From: [Bacteroides] pectinophilus
GTDB lineage: Bacteria; Bacillota; Clostridia; Lachnospirales; Lachnospiraceae
Length of the DNA: 64,000 nucleotides
Direction of reading: 5' to 3'
NCBI GenBank assembly: GCA_025146925.1
Contig: CP102260.1
Span: 1,255,001 to 1,319,000 of the forward strand
In this document: positions 1 through 8,311 of the stretch, piece by piece
Layout of the letters: each line of letters begins with the position of its first letter
Numbering within the stretch: the stretch's first letter is position 1
Translations under genes and position numbers: made by a program
Notes under the pieces: generated by a model
What the model was told of the DNA's origin: nothing
The model's database searches: none
Seen by the model: the letters and a program-made list of their open reading frames with translations, nothing else

Positions 1-2
1 GC

Positions 3-2189
3 GAATTAGAGTGTGAGTTCAATTCAGACAGATTCTCAGACTATAATGTTATGAATGTAAGCAGGACTGACAGCGGATTCATTGTAAATGCAGGTGAGTT
101 ATTATACGAGGTTAAGAATAACTCAGGTCATATTTTTGAAAATATTGAATGTGCAGGAATGAAGTATACTGCAAAGCAATTTGTCGGACCGGTGCTTAAG
201 GACGGTAATGGGACAACATATGAAGCAAGAGTCGGAGAATGGAGAGTTGTGGAGCAGGGACCGCTTGTATCGATACTTGCAGCCAATGGAACTAATATAA
301 CGGATAACGATGATACACATGTCGACTTTGAACTCAGGATTACTGCATATGCAGGCAAACCATGGGTTGAAGTCTCTTACAGAATCATTAATACAACTTA
401 CGAACCATTAAGGCTTGCGTCGCTTGTTTTCTATATAAAAGCTGACGTATCAAAGCAGATGGATGCGTCACTTGAACAGATGAATTTTGATACCGATACA
501 GATTCAACAGGCTGCGGAGACGGAGCGATAGACAATTCAGAGACAAAGGGACCGGTATATCACACAAGAGGCATACATGACCTTGCAATGCTTGAAGAGA
601 GAACACCTGTAAGTAATATAAGGACATGTGCCGGAAGTTCTAATTATAAGACGGATTTTTATATTGGAACGGGAGGAGAACAGGTTAATAAGACAGTTAC
701 GGCACATTTCCTCCAGAAAGAGGCTAATGAGCATTTTGCAGAAGTAATATATGGAACATTCTTTGCAGACAGAACAGACAGTAATGGCGGTATATGTGCA
801 ACGATATTCCAGGCACAGCAGAATTATCCTAAGGCTGTCAAGGCTGACGCTAATGGAATAGCTGTAATGCTTGTGCCTGAGGAACTTGAAGATGTTGTCA
901 TGCAGTCCGGTATGGCAAGAGAGCAGAAGTTCCTGCTTCATCTGCATAGACCAGATGAGACACTTGCATCTTTGGACAACAGAAGCCTTATATACCAGAT
1001 GCCTGACAGACCTCATATAGATCCTGAGGTATTCAAGAGAGCGCAGGTTTTCCCGGATATATTCTCAGATGTAGTTAATGAGAATTTTGAGATTGGAATG
1101 GCTGCGAGGGCAGATGCACATTCAAGATCATACGGAATGCTTAACTGGGGCGATTCACCTGATCCCGGCTATACGCAGCAGGGAAGAGGCAACGGAGAAC
1201 AGGTATGGTCTAATAATGAATATGATTATCCGCATTCATGTGCGATGCAGTATGCCAGAACCGGTATAAGAAGATTCCTTGATTATAATTTTGTATCTGC
1301 AAGCCACTGGATGGATGTTGATGTATGCCACTACAGCAAAGATCCTCTGAGAATAGGTGGACAGTGGGAACACACGGCGGGACATGTCAGGAACGGAATT
1401 ATGGTATGTTCACATGAATGGGTAGAAGGTCTCCTCGACTATTATCATTTTTCAGGTGATGAGAGAGGACTTGAGACAGCGATAGGAATTGGCAATAATG
1501 TCCTCAAGCTTCTTGATACGCCAATGTATGCTGTTCCGGGCGAAGCTAATGCACGAGAGACAGGATGGGCACTCAGGACACTCATGGCATTATATATAGA
1601 GACATCTGATGATAAATGGCTTGGCAAATGCCGCTGGATAGTTGACAGCTTCCATACATGGGAAGAGGAGTACGGCGGATGGCTTGCACCATATACTGAT
1701 AATACTGCAATAAGAGTAGGATTTATGATTGGTGTCGCAGCAGGAAGCGTAATACGTTACTACAGAGTGTTCCCGGATGAGAAGGTAAAGCAGATGCTTA
1801 TCGGGGCAATTGATGATGTGATAGAGAACTGTAAGCTTCCGAACGGACTCTTTGAGTACAAGGAACTTCCAAGCCTTGCACGTAATGGCAACAATCCACT
1901 GCTTCTTGAGCTGATGTCAATAGGATACGAGCTTACGGGCAATCTTGAATATCTTGCGCACGGAATGAGAACATTCAGATATATAATGCAGTCTAATGTT
2001 CCGGGAACCAATGGTAAGAAACAGGTAATAGGTGATGCAGTCATAGGATCGGGCGGAAGTCCTAAGTCATTCGGACAGAGCTTTATTCCTCTTACGACAT
2101 ATTATAATGCAACATCAAGACATTATCAGGAACTTGTGGATGCCGGATATGTGAAGATAAGAAGCGAATATGACAGATTTTTCATGTGA
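3..2189 (+). CDS. PcRGLX/YetA-like rhamnogalacturonan-active protein, 5' end cut off
   Basis: The reading frame is open to the left edge with no stop before the first internal ATG at 51, so the true start lies outside the window; 728 residues are visible. The N-terminal half is beta-rich. The C-terminal half (about residue 370 on) is helical with Trp/Gly/Tyr-rich segments, as in the alpha/alpha toroid of PcRGLX (exo-rhamnogalacturonan lyase) and Bacillus YetA-like proteins, which are usually 850-900 residues. No signal peptide can be judged. The expected role is cleavage or processing of the rhamnogalacturonan-I backbone of pectin, which suits the pectate lyase at the other end of the window. 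Assignment is by overall resemblance; the catalytic residues were not identified. A glycoside hydrolase with a similar toroid is the alternative. Confidence 0.6.
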   Translation, partial: ELECEFNSDRFSDYNVMNVSRTDSGFIVNAGELLYEVKNNSGHIFENIECAGMKYTAKQFVGPVLKDGNGTTYEARVGEWRVVEQGPLVSILAANGTNITDNDDTHVDFELRITAYAGKPWVEVSYRIINTTYEPLRLASLVFYIKADVSKQMDASLEQMNFDTDTDSTGCGDGAIDNSETKGPVYHTRGIHDLAMLEERTPVSNIRTCAGSSNYKTDFYIGTGGEQVNKTVTAHFLQKEANEHFAEVIYGTFFADRTDSNGGICATIFQAQQNYPKAVKADANGIAVMLVPEELEDVVMQSGMAREQKFLLHLHRPDETLASLDNRSLIYQMPDRPHIDPEVFKRAQVFPDIFSDVVNENFEIGMAARADAHSRSYGMLNWGDSPDPGYTQQGRGNGEQVWSNNEYDYPHSCAMQYARTGIRRFLDYNFVSASHWMDVDVCHYSKDPLRIGGQWEHTAGHVRNGIMVCSHEWVEGLLDYYHFSGDERGLETAIGIGNNVLKLLDTPMYAVPGEANARETGWALRTLMALYIETSDDKWLGKCRWIVDSFHTWEEEYGGWLAPYTDNTAIRVGFMIGVAAGSVIRYYRVFPDEKVKQMLIGAIDDVIENCKLPNGLFEYKELPSLARNGNNPLLLELMSIGYELTGNLEYLAHGMRTFRYIMQSNVPGTNGKKQVIGDAVIGSGGSPKSFGQSFIPLTTYYNATSRHYQELVDAGYVKIRSEYDRFFM

Positions 2190-2225
2190 TTCTGCGTTTT
2201 GTAGAGCATATTCTACGCTTTGTGG

Positions 2226-2319
2226 GTTGATTCTCCCTGATATAGTGTGTAGTATACAGTCATAAGATGCATGCAGCTTTAATCAAAATGACAATATCAC
2301 AGTAACAGGGAGAATTAAC
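2226..2319 (+). promoter_or_regulatory. Inverted repeat that would mask the ribosome site of the next gene
   Basis: GTTGATTCTCCCTG at 2226-2239 pairs with CAGGGAGAATTAAC at 2306-2319 (13 Watson-Crick pairs plus one G-U), with 66 bases between. The right arm contains the AGGGAGA Shine-Dalgarno and ends next to the ATG at 2321. It could be an RNA stem that blocks translation if transcription starts upstream of 2226, or an operator for the HTH protein. Which applies is not shown by the sequence. Confidence 0.5.
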
Positions 2320-2320
2320 A

Positions 2321-2998
2321 ATGGATCAGGAAAAGATAGGAAGATTTATAGCAGAAACAAGAAATCAGGCAGGCATGACACAAAAAGAGCTTGCAGGTAA
2401 GATTGGTATAAGTGACAAAACCATATCTAAGTGGGAATGTGGCAAGAGCATGCCTGATATTACATATCTTGAGACATTGTGTGATTCTCTCGCAATAAGC
2501 ATGAATGAACTGATATCCGGAGAGAGGCTTTCGGATACAGCTTATTCACCTAAAGCGGAGGAAAATATCATGAGTCTTATGAAAGAGAATCAGAAAGCTA
2601 AGAAGGGTGCAACTATTAATATAATAATCGGTGCGGTGCTTGCAATACTCGCATGTGTGCTTATGTTTGCAGTTAATCAGGATAGTGGGGGAACGGTTCT
2701 CTCGGTATTCACAGACGCTACATCAGTTATAATTCTGGCACTGATAAATGCAGCAGCAGTACTTCTGTCACGTGCAAAGACATTCCATGATGTGCTTGAA
2801 GTCCTTGCAAAAGTGTCAGTCCCGTCCGGTGCGCTCGTAACACTGTGCGCAATAGTTATAGTTATTGCACTTACAGGATGTGAAGACGCACAGGTTGTCG
2901 GAGTTAATATTGCCGTTGCACTTCTGGCACTTATATATTCGATTGTTGAATATCTGGTTGTTACAGTTATAAAGGGATGTCATACGGATAAAGAATGA
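2321..2998 (+). CDS. XRE-family HTH regulator with C-terminal membrane domain
   Basis: A protein of 225 residues. Residues 1-62 form a Cro/C1-type helix-turn-helix with the motif TISKWECGKSMPD, typical of Firmicutes XRE proteins. After a short Lys-rich linker, four hydrophobic segments follow (about 95-115, 128-148, 162-185, 190-213), so the DNA-binding domain would be tethered to the inner face of the membrane. Such regulators usually control an adjacent transport or stress function. The gene stands alone with its own ribosome site, which lies in the right arm of an inverted repeat. No ligand or target can be named. Confidence 0.8.
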   Translation: MDQEKIGRFIAETRNQAGMTQKELAGKIGISDKTISKWECGKSMPDITYLETLCDSLAISMNELISGERLSDTAYSPKAEENIMSLMKENQKAKKGATINIIIGAVLAILACVLMFAVNQDSGGTVLSVFTDATSVIILALINAAAVLLSRAKTFHDVLEVLAKVSVPSGALVTLCAIVIVIALTGCEDAQVVGVNIAVALLALIYSIVEYLVVTVIKGCHTDKE

Positions 2999-3027
2999 CA
3001 TGCACATAAGGTTGACATTATGTTACA

Positions 3028-3078
3028 GGGCGTTTATATTAAAAAGCGGTCGCAAGGCGTATATTAATATAAGCGCCC
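3028..3078 (+). repeat. 15-bp inverted repeat before the substrate-binding protein gene
   Basis: GGGCGTTTATATTAA (3028-3042) and TTAATATAAGCGCCC (3064-3078) pair over 15 positions with one G-U, around a 21-base loop. A TTGACA box lies upstream at 3012-3017. Only a modest run of T follows (AATTTTAT), so it could be a weak terminator for the HTH gene, an operator, or a leader hairpin of the next gene. It matches no riboswitch class I know. Confidence 0.45.
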
Positions 3079-3178
3079 CAATTTTATGTTTACGCGGGCA
3101 TATAGCACATATGGCACGGAATACGATGCGCCAGACTTCAAAATGCGTAAATACCAGCATAAGGGAATGGAGACAATT

Positions 3179-4240
3179 ATGAAAAAAACATTTAGAAAGT
3201 TATTATGCACAGCCATGGCTGCAATAATGTGTATGTCGGTCATGTCAGGATGCGGACAGAAAAACGCTCAGAGTAATGAGAACTCAGAGCAGCAGGGACA
3301 GCCGGATGCAGTACAGCAGACAGAAGCTTATACAAAGCAGGATATAACTGTTGCTGCACTTAAGGGACCTACAGCAATCGGAATGGCACAGATTATGAAG
3401 AATGCCAAAGAGGGAAAGGCAGAGAATAATTACACATTCAGAATAGCAGGGACGGCGGATGAGTTCACTGCAGACCTCATTAAAGGCGATGTGCAGATTG
3501 CAGCACTTCCTTGTAACGCCGCAGCAACTCTTGCCAATAAGACTAACGGCAAGATTCAGGTAATGGGTATAAATACCCTCGGTGTCCTCTATATTCTTGA
3601 TACAGGCAACAGCGTCCAGAATATATGGGATCTTAAGGGCAGGAAGATATATGCAACCGGCAAGGGAACAACTCCTGAATATACATTGAGATATCTTCTT
3701 AAGTCAGCAGACATTGACCCTGACGTGGATGTAACTATTGAGTTCAAGTCAGAGCCTTCGGAGGTCGCAGCAATTATGGCATCAGGGGACAACGAGGTTA
3801 TAGCGATGCTTCCACAGCCATACGTGACAACGGTTGTAACACAGAACACGAATACCAATGTAAGAATAGCCCTTGATGTAACAGAAGAGTGGGAGAAGCT
3901 TGCCGGTAAGGACAGTACGGTAGTCACGGGTGTTGTTGCCGTTAATGCTGAATTTGCAAAAAATAATCCGCAGGCAGTTGCAAAGTTCATGGAGGAATAC
4001 AGGAAGTCAACTGATTATGTAAATTCCAATATTGACGGTGCCGCACAGATTATGGAAGATGAGGGGATCTTCAAGGCAGCAATAGCCAAAAAAGCAATAC
4101 CTTACTGCAATATTACATTTATCACGGGCAAAGAGATGAAAACAAAGATAACAGGCTATCTCAGTGTGCTTAATTCACAGAATCCGGCATCAATAGGCGG
4201 GGCAATGCCTAATGATAATTTTTACTATATTACGGATTAG
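3179..4240 (+). CDS. ABC transporter substrate-binding lipoprotein (NMT1/TauA-like)
   Basis: A protein of 353 residues from ATG 3179, chosen for the GGAG seven bases upstream and the immediate start of a lipoprotein signal: MKKTFRKLL, a hydrophobic stretch, then the lipobox VMSGC. The mature part has the two-lobed periplasmic-binding pattern of the NMT1/THI5/TauA group, with segments such as DLIKGDVQIAALP and WDLKGRKIYATGKGTTPEY. These receptors deliver small organic ions or pyrimidine and taurine-like compounds to a permease and an ATPase, but neither lies nearby, so the partner genes must be elsewhere or another transporter is used. The substrate cannot be read from the sequence. Confidence 0.75.
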   Translation: MKKTFRKLLCTAMAAIMCMSVMSGCGQKNAQSNENSEQQGQPDAVQQTEAYTKQDITVAALKGPTAIGMAQIMKNAKEGKAENNYTFRIAGTADEFTADLIKGDVQIAALPCNAAATLANKTNGKIQVMGINTLGVLYILDTGNSVQNIWDLKGRKIYATGKGTTPEYTLRYLLKSADIDPDVDVTIEFKSEPSEVAAIMASGDNEVIAMLPQPYVTTVVTQNTNTNVRIALDVTEEWEKLAGKDSTVVTGVVAVNAEFAKNNPQAVAKFMEEYRKSTDYVNSNIDGAAQIMEDEGIFKAAIAKKAIPYCNITFITGKEMKTKITGYLSVLNSQNPASIGGAMPNDNFYYITD

Positions 4241-4272
4241 CATAATATTAATGCCGCTATGTAAAAAAATAG

Positions 4273-4301
4273 TTGATAAATTTGTATCTTTATATTAAAA
4301 T
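4273..4301 (+). promoter_or_regulatory. Putative sigma-A promoter of efp
   Basis: TTGATA (4273-4278), a 17-base spacer and TAAAAT (4296-4301) lie about 85 bases before the efp start. The spacing and both boxes fit a vegetative promoter; nothing else in this AT-rich gap stands out. Confidence 0.5.
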
Positions 4302-4386
4302 ATTAAAAGATGTGTACTTTTTGAAATTATTCAGAGAGAATATTCAAGAGACAATTCGCGCAATATGAATGGAGGAATTAGTTTTT

Positions 4387-4944
4387 ATGGTAGTTGCAGG
4401 CGATTTTAAGAACGGCATTACAATTGAGTATGAGAACAATATCTGGCAGGTAATCGAATTCCAGCATGTTAAGCCTGGTAAGGGTTCACCTTTCGTAAGA
4501 ACAAAGTTAAAGAACATCAAGAGTGGCGGTGTTATCGAGAAGTCATTCAGACCAACAGAGAAGTTCCCACAGGCTCATATCGAGAGAAAGGATTACCAGT
4601 ACCTTTACGCTGATGGAGACCTTTACAACTTCATGGATGTTGAGACATATGATCAGATTGCTCTTTCTAAGGACAACGTAGGCGATTCACTTAAGTTCGT
4701 TAAAGAGAACGAGATGGTTAAGCTTGTATCACACGCAGGTGAAGTATTTGCAATCGAGCCACCTCTGTTCGTAGAGCTTGTTATAACAGAGTCAGAGCCG
4801 GGCGTTAAGGGTGATACAGCAACAGGTGCAACAAAGCCGGCTGTAGTTGAGACAGGTGCAACAGTTATGGTACCTCTCTTCGTTAACCAGGGCGATACAA
4901 TCAAGATCGACACAAGAACTGGCGAGTACCTCTCAAGAGTTTAA
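4387..4944 (+). CDS. efp: Elongation factor P
   Basis: A protein of 185 residues, the normal EF-P length, when started at ATG 4387; the in-frame ATG at 4369 overlaps the GGAGG Shine-Dalgarno and is unlikely to be used. EF-P enters the ribosome E site and rescues stalling at consecutive prolines. The KOW-like N-terminal domain carries the tip loop [11 protein letters not shown] with Lys32, which matches the modified lysine of Bacillus EF-P, followed by two OB-fold domains ending in [11 protein letters not shown]. No modification enzyme gene is adjacent. Single-gene unit with its own promoter and a strong terminator downstream. Confidence 0.96.
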   Translation: MVVAGDFKNGITIEYENNIWQVIEFQHVKPGKGSPFVRTKLKNIKSGGVIEKSFRPTEKFPQAHIERKDYQYLYADGDLYNFMDVETYDQIALSKDNVGDSLKFVKENEMVKLVSHAGEVFAIEPPLFVELVITESEPGVKGDTATGATKPAVVETGATVMVPLFVNQGDTIKIDTRTGEYLSRV

Positions 4945-4974
4945 TTTTCAGACAGTTCTATAAGAGTTAAAATA

Positions 4975-5031
4975 CAAGGCTGTACGCTGGAAGCCGCTTG
5001 AATGGCGGATGGAGCGTGCAGTCTTGTTTTT
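4975..5031 (+). terminator. Rho-independent terminator of efp
   Basis: CAAGGCTGTACGCT (4975-4988) pairs with AGCGTGCAGTCTTG (5013-5026), using two G-U pairs, around a smaller CCGC/GCGG hairpin. Five T residues follow. Confidence 0.8.
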
Positions 5032-5039
5032 ATGTGTGT

Positions 5040-5368
5040 TTGCAAAAAAAGTGGATTAATATGTGTGCGGTAACATACACATAACATACAAATCAATAGT
5101 ACAATTTTTCAAGTTCGTCAACAGTGATATATTACATGGTATGTGGGAAAATCAAACAATCAGGGGAAAGAAGAACATAGAACTTGCAAAGTATCAAGGA
5201 ATATGAGAGATTTAAGCCGGATTGTGCGATAGCCCAGATTTGACAGCGTCTTATTAATGGAAAAGATATCAAAAAACATGATAGAACATTTGCAAAGTAC
5301 ACGAATCAGCATCTGCGAAATATAATTATCCGAAAGAGGCAAGGAAATAATAATATCGTGAATTTGTA
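5040..5368. other. Gap without a recognisable gene; possible small transcript
   Basis: No convincing coding frame. On the plus strand the stretch 5190-5345 reads as two open pieces in one frame separated by a TGA, with charged, protein-like composition but no family I recognise. It ends at a good terminator (5370-5399), so it may be a decayed gene or an untranslated RNA. There is nothing like tmRNA, 6S RNA or RNase P RNA that I can identify. Confidence 0.3.
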
Positions 5369-5369
5369 T

Positions 5370-5399
5370 AAGACAGTCCGAGAGGCTGCCTTATTTTTT
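5370..5399 (+). terminator. Rho-independent terminator ending an unassigned transcript
   Basis: AAGACAGTC (5370-5378) and GGCTGCCTT (5384-5392) pair (two G-U), loop CGAGA, followed by ATTTTTT. The nearest recognised upstream gene, efp, already has its own terminator about 340 bases earlier. Confidence 0.7.
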
Positions 5400-5571
5400 G
5401 TATTGGGGCTGACCTGGTAAAAAGTAAGTCCATTGAAATTTATCCAAAAAAGATATATGCTAATAAAGAGCGATTCAAAATACAGGGAGCCGGAGTGATG
5501 GCACTGACAGCTATTTGTCCTTACGCACAAACTTGAGATGCCATGATAAAAGGGCAGAAGTGGAGGTTAAT

Positions 5572-5727
5572 ATGGATAATAAGAAAAATGAATCAATGGA
5601 AGAAAGAGCTAAAAAGGAAGAGCTTGTGGTTATGCTTCATTCAATACGCAAGGTTGCGGAGGCACACAACGAATCACATACAATAAGCCATATAGACAGG
5701 CTGCTTAGTGAGATGAATGACAGGTGA
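5572..5727 (+). CDS. Small hypothetical protein (51 aa)
   Basis: Start at ATG 5572 with GGAGG five bases before it. The product is short, highly charged and probably helical, with Glu/Lys-rich N-terminus and a His-rich middle (HNESHTISHIDRLL). There is no signal peptide and no membrane segment. The stop is 17 bases before the secreted nuclease gene, so the two are likely co-transcribed. I do not recognise the family; the strong ribosome site is the main argument that it is real. Confidence 0.55.
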   Translation: MDNKKNESMEERAKKEELVVMLHSIRKVAEAHNESHTISHIDRLLSEMNDR

Positions 5728-5743
5728 TGAGGTGTAGGATAAG

Positions 5744-6718
5744 ATGAGATATCATAATTTAGGCGGATATTTTAAACATCTGTTAGTTCTTGCGCTGCTT
5801 TGCGCACTTCTTGCTGGATGCTCCAATGCACAACAGCAGACGGAGATCGATAATGCGTCATATTCAGGTGCGGCAGAGGCATCACAGACGGACGCAGGTG
5901 ATGCACAACAGCAGGCGGCGGGAGATACGCTGTATGGCATACCAGTATATACAGGCAGACCTTATGTAGAACTTAATGGTAATATACCGGAATTTACTGA
6001 CGCTGAGAAAAATACAAATGTATTTGAGACATATAGTGAACTTGACCCACTGGGAAGATGTCAGACTGCTTATGCTAATGTATGTCAGGAGATTATGCCT
6101 GCTGAAAAACGTGGACCGATAGGCAATGTAAAGCCTACAGGATGGCACACTGTCAACTATCATGAGCTGATTGACGGCAACTATCTTTACAACAGGTGCC
6201 ATTTGATTGCATATGAGCTTGCAGGCGAGAATGCCAATGAAAAGAATCTGATAACAGGAACAAGATATCTTAATATAACAGGAATGCTTCCGTTTGAAAA
6301 TAAGGTTGCTGCATTTGTAAAATCGACCGGATATCATGTACTTTACAGAGTGACACCGGTGTTTTATGGCAGCAATCTGGTTGCATCAGGCGTGCAGATG
6401 GAGGCGTGGTCGGTTGAAGATAACGGTCAGGGAATATGCTTTAACATATATGCGTACAACGTCCAGCCGGGGATATATATTGATTATGCGACAGGTGACA
6501 GCCATGTTGCAGATAACGGACAGGCGGCGGGCACACATACAAAAGCCGCTAACAAAGAACAGCATGAGTATATACTCAATACCAAAAATATGAAGTTCCA
6601 CTCACCGGACTGCTCAAGTGTCTCAAAGATGTCTGATAAGAATAAGCAGACATTTACAGGAACAAGAGAGCAGGTTATAGAGATGGGGTACGAGGCCTGC
6701 GGCGTGTGCAAGCCATAA
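5744..6718 (+). CDS. Secreted DNA/RNA non-specific endonuclease lipoprotein
   Basis: A protein of 324 residues. The N-terminus is a lipoprotein signal (hydrophobic run, then LLAGC at about residue 26), followed by a low-complexity Gln/Ala linker. Residues about 65-240 resemble the Endonuclease_NS_2/DNA-entry nuclease family, with the motif NRCHLIAYELAGENANEKNL, equivalent to the DRGH-type metal and catalytic site, and a downstream NITGMLPFEN segment. The last 50 residues form a Cys/His module (HSPDCSSV, YEACGVCKP), like the small Cys motif often appended to such nucleases. It would act outside the membrane, degrading nucleic acid for nutrition or processing DNA for uptake. No competence genes are next to it. 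Confidence 0.78.
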   Translation: MRYHNLGGYFKHLLVLALLCALLAGCSNAQQQTEIDNASYSGAAEASQTDAGDAQQQAAGDTLYGIPVYTGRPYVELNGNIPEFTDAEKNTNVFETYSELDPLGRCQTAYANVCQEIMPAEKRGPIGNVKPTGWHTVNYHELIDGNYLYNRCHLIAYELAGENANEKNLITGTRYLNITGMLPFENKVAAFVKSTGYHVLYRVTPVFYGSNLVASGVQMEAWSVEDNGQGICFNIYAYNVQPGIYIDYATGDSHVADNGQAAGTHTKAANKEQHEYILNTKNMKFHSPDCSSVSKMSDKNKQTFTGTREQVIEMGYEACGVCKP

Positions 6719-6784
6719 AACGGAAGCTGATAATAGAAAAATGCAGTATTATGTAATCAGATTTAACTCAAAAGGATTATCGGT

Positions 6785-7162
6785 ATGACTAAGGAAGAAT
6801 GGTACGGGCAGCTGTTTGAAAGACTTGGCAATTCAAGATTCCGCAGCAGTTTTCATTTGAAACAAAAAGATATAGATTATATTAATTCAAAGGGAATGGA
6901 TACGATACGCGAGCATGCCAGGGACTTTATTGCAAAGCGGGAAGCTCCGGCAGTAATTCCAAACGATGGGAAGCAGACACCTATGAAGGGGCATCCTGTA
7001 TTTGTCGCACAGCATGCAACGGCAACATGCTGCCGGGGCTGCATATGCAAATGGCATAAGATTCAGCCGGGGAGGGAGCTTAACGAAGCACAGCAGGAAT
7101 ATCTGGTTGATGTGATTATGACATGGATCCGTAATGAACTTGACAGGTATGGTTTAATTTAA
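6785..7162 (+). CDS. DUF4186 family protein
   Basis: A protein of 125 residues matching the DUF4186 pattern from end to end: RFRSSFHL near residue 20, then HPVFVAQHATATCCRGCICK and a C-terminal helical segment. The clustered His and Cys (HPVF, QHATATCCRGC, KWH) suggest a metal site. The ribosome site AAAAGGA lies before the ATG. Function is unknown for the family. It precedes another uncharacterised gene by 23 bases, probably in one transcript. Confidence 0.8.
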   Translation: MTKEEWYGQLFERLGNSRFRSSFHLKQKDIDYINSKGMDTIREHARDFIAKREAPAVIPNDGKQTPMKGHPVFVAQHATATCCRGCICKWHKIQPGRELNEAQQEYLVDVIMTWIRNELDRYGLI

Positions 7163-7185
7163 TAAAAGATATGAGAAGATAGAGA

Positions 7186-8181
7186 ATGACGATGAATACA
7201 GATATTAAACAATACAACGATTGCTCCGGATGGCTTGACGGGCTTACGGAAGATATGCCTGATGAATTCCACAAGCTCGCGCAGGTATTTGAGCTGAATG
7301 TATTTGAGCCGGTTAATATTGAAGGCGAGAAAGATATTCATGCACCATATCTTATGAATGATGCGGTCGAGAGCTATTTTGCATTTGAAAAATCAGTTAT
7401 AACCGGAGAATATAAGGAGCTTGAAGGCGAGCAGCTTGCAAGCATAGAGAGGCTTGATGGCGGATATATGCTAATAGTTAATCAGGGCGGAGAGAATGCA
7501 TTTACAATAAGATTTACAAGGCTTCGTCTAAAAACCTTCTATTTTAATTACGGCTGCATGGGACATTTCTGGGTTAAAGGATATGAGTACTTAAGACAGC
7601 TCGAGTATCAGTTTGCAGATATAAGGGACAAATACAGATATCTTGGAGACGGTGCATGTACAAAGCAGGAGCTTATATTTGCAAAGCTTGCTGATTTTCC
7701 GCCTGTCAAGAAATACCGATCTGTTCCTGAACCATATTATGTGCCATATCCGGACTGCGTATATTCTGAAGCTGTAGCATACCTTATAGATATTGCAGAC
7801 AGCACAGGTGATTCAGTTATGTCAGGAATGCTGAAAACATATCAGAAGAAACCGACATCGTTAAAAAGCAATATGATTTCTGCAATGTTTCATATGAAGT
7901 CTCATGGCAGGTTCATTAACCGCATTATAAGTGACATGAGAAATGCTGCGTCATGTTACGGCAGCAGGGTGTTTGGAAGAGAAGAGGAAGCTGTGCGCAA
8001 CAGAGTGCACCGGATGGCAGAATCAGCGATGAATGCATTTGTAAACGAAGGCTTTGAGTGCCTTCTGTATAGAGAAGAACCTTTTATGTATTCTAAGGAT
8101 TCTATGACATATAAGGAGCATGTTCTTGTCTTTAAAAATGGAATTATAAACAGAAAGTGCGATATATATACATACGAATGA
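7186..8181 (+). CDS. Uncharacterised Lachnospiraceae protein, possibly DUF3878
   Basis: A protein of 331 residues, soluble by composition, with no signal peptide or membrane segment. The middle is rich in aromatic residues (FYFNYGCMGHFWVKGYEYL) and a Pro/Tyr-rich stretch follows (PEPYYVPYPDC). It resembles conserved Lachnospiraceae proteins of similar length that I associate, without certainty, with DUF3878. A second in-frame ATG at 7192 is an alternative start. It probably shares a transcript with the DUF4186 gene. No function is proposed. Confidence 0.55.
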   Translation: MTMNTDIKQYNDCSGWLDGLTEDMPDEFHKLAQVFELNVFEPVNIEGEKDIHAPYLMNDAVESYFAFEKSVITGEYKELEGEQLASIERLDGGYMLIVNQGGENAFTIRFTRLRLKTFYFNYGCMGHFWVKGYEYLRQLEYQFADIRDKYRYLGDGACTKQELIFAKLADFPPVKKYRSVPEPYYVPYPDCVYSEAVAYLIDIADSTGDSVMSGMLKTYQKKPTSLKSNMISAMFHMKSHGRFINRIISDMRNAASCYGSRVFGREEEAVRNRVHRMAESAMNAFVNEGFECLLYREEPFMYSKDSMTYKEHVLVFKNGIINRKCDIYTYE

Positions 8182-8311
8182 CATGCCTGATATACGGATT
8201 ATACATAAATTATACTAAATTATAAGGGCATTTTCCTTGCAAATATCAATGTTTCATAGTATTCTAATGGTGTTTGTTACTAATGTGGATACACTGAAGT
8301 GAAGGATTTTT

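Noticed and set aside
3028-3078. TPP riboswitch before the NMT1/THI5-like binding protein
   Set aside because: The CTGAGA and other conserved TPP elements are missing; only a simple hairpin is seen.
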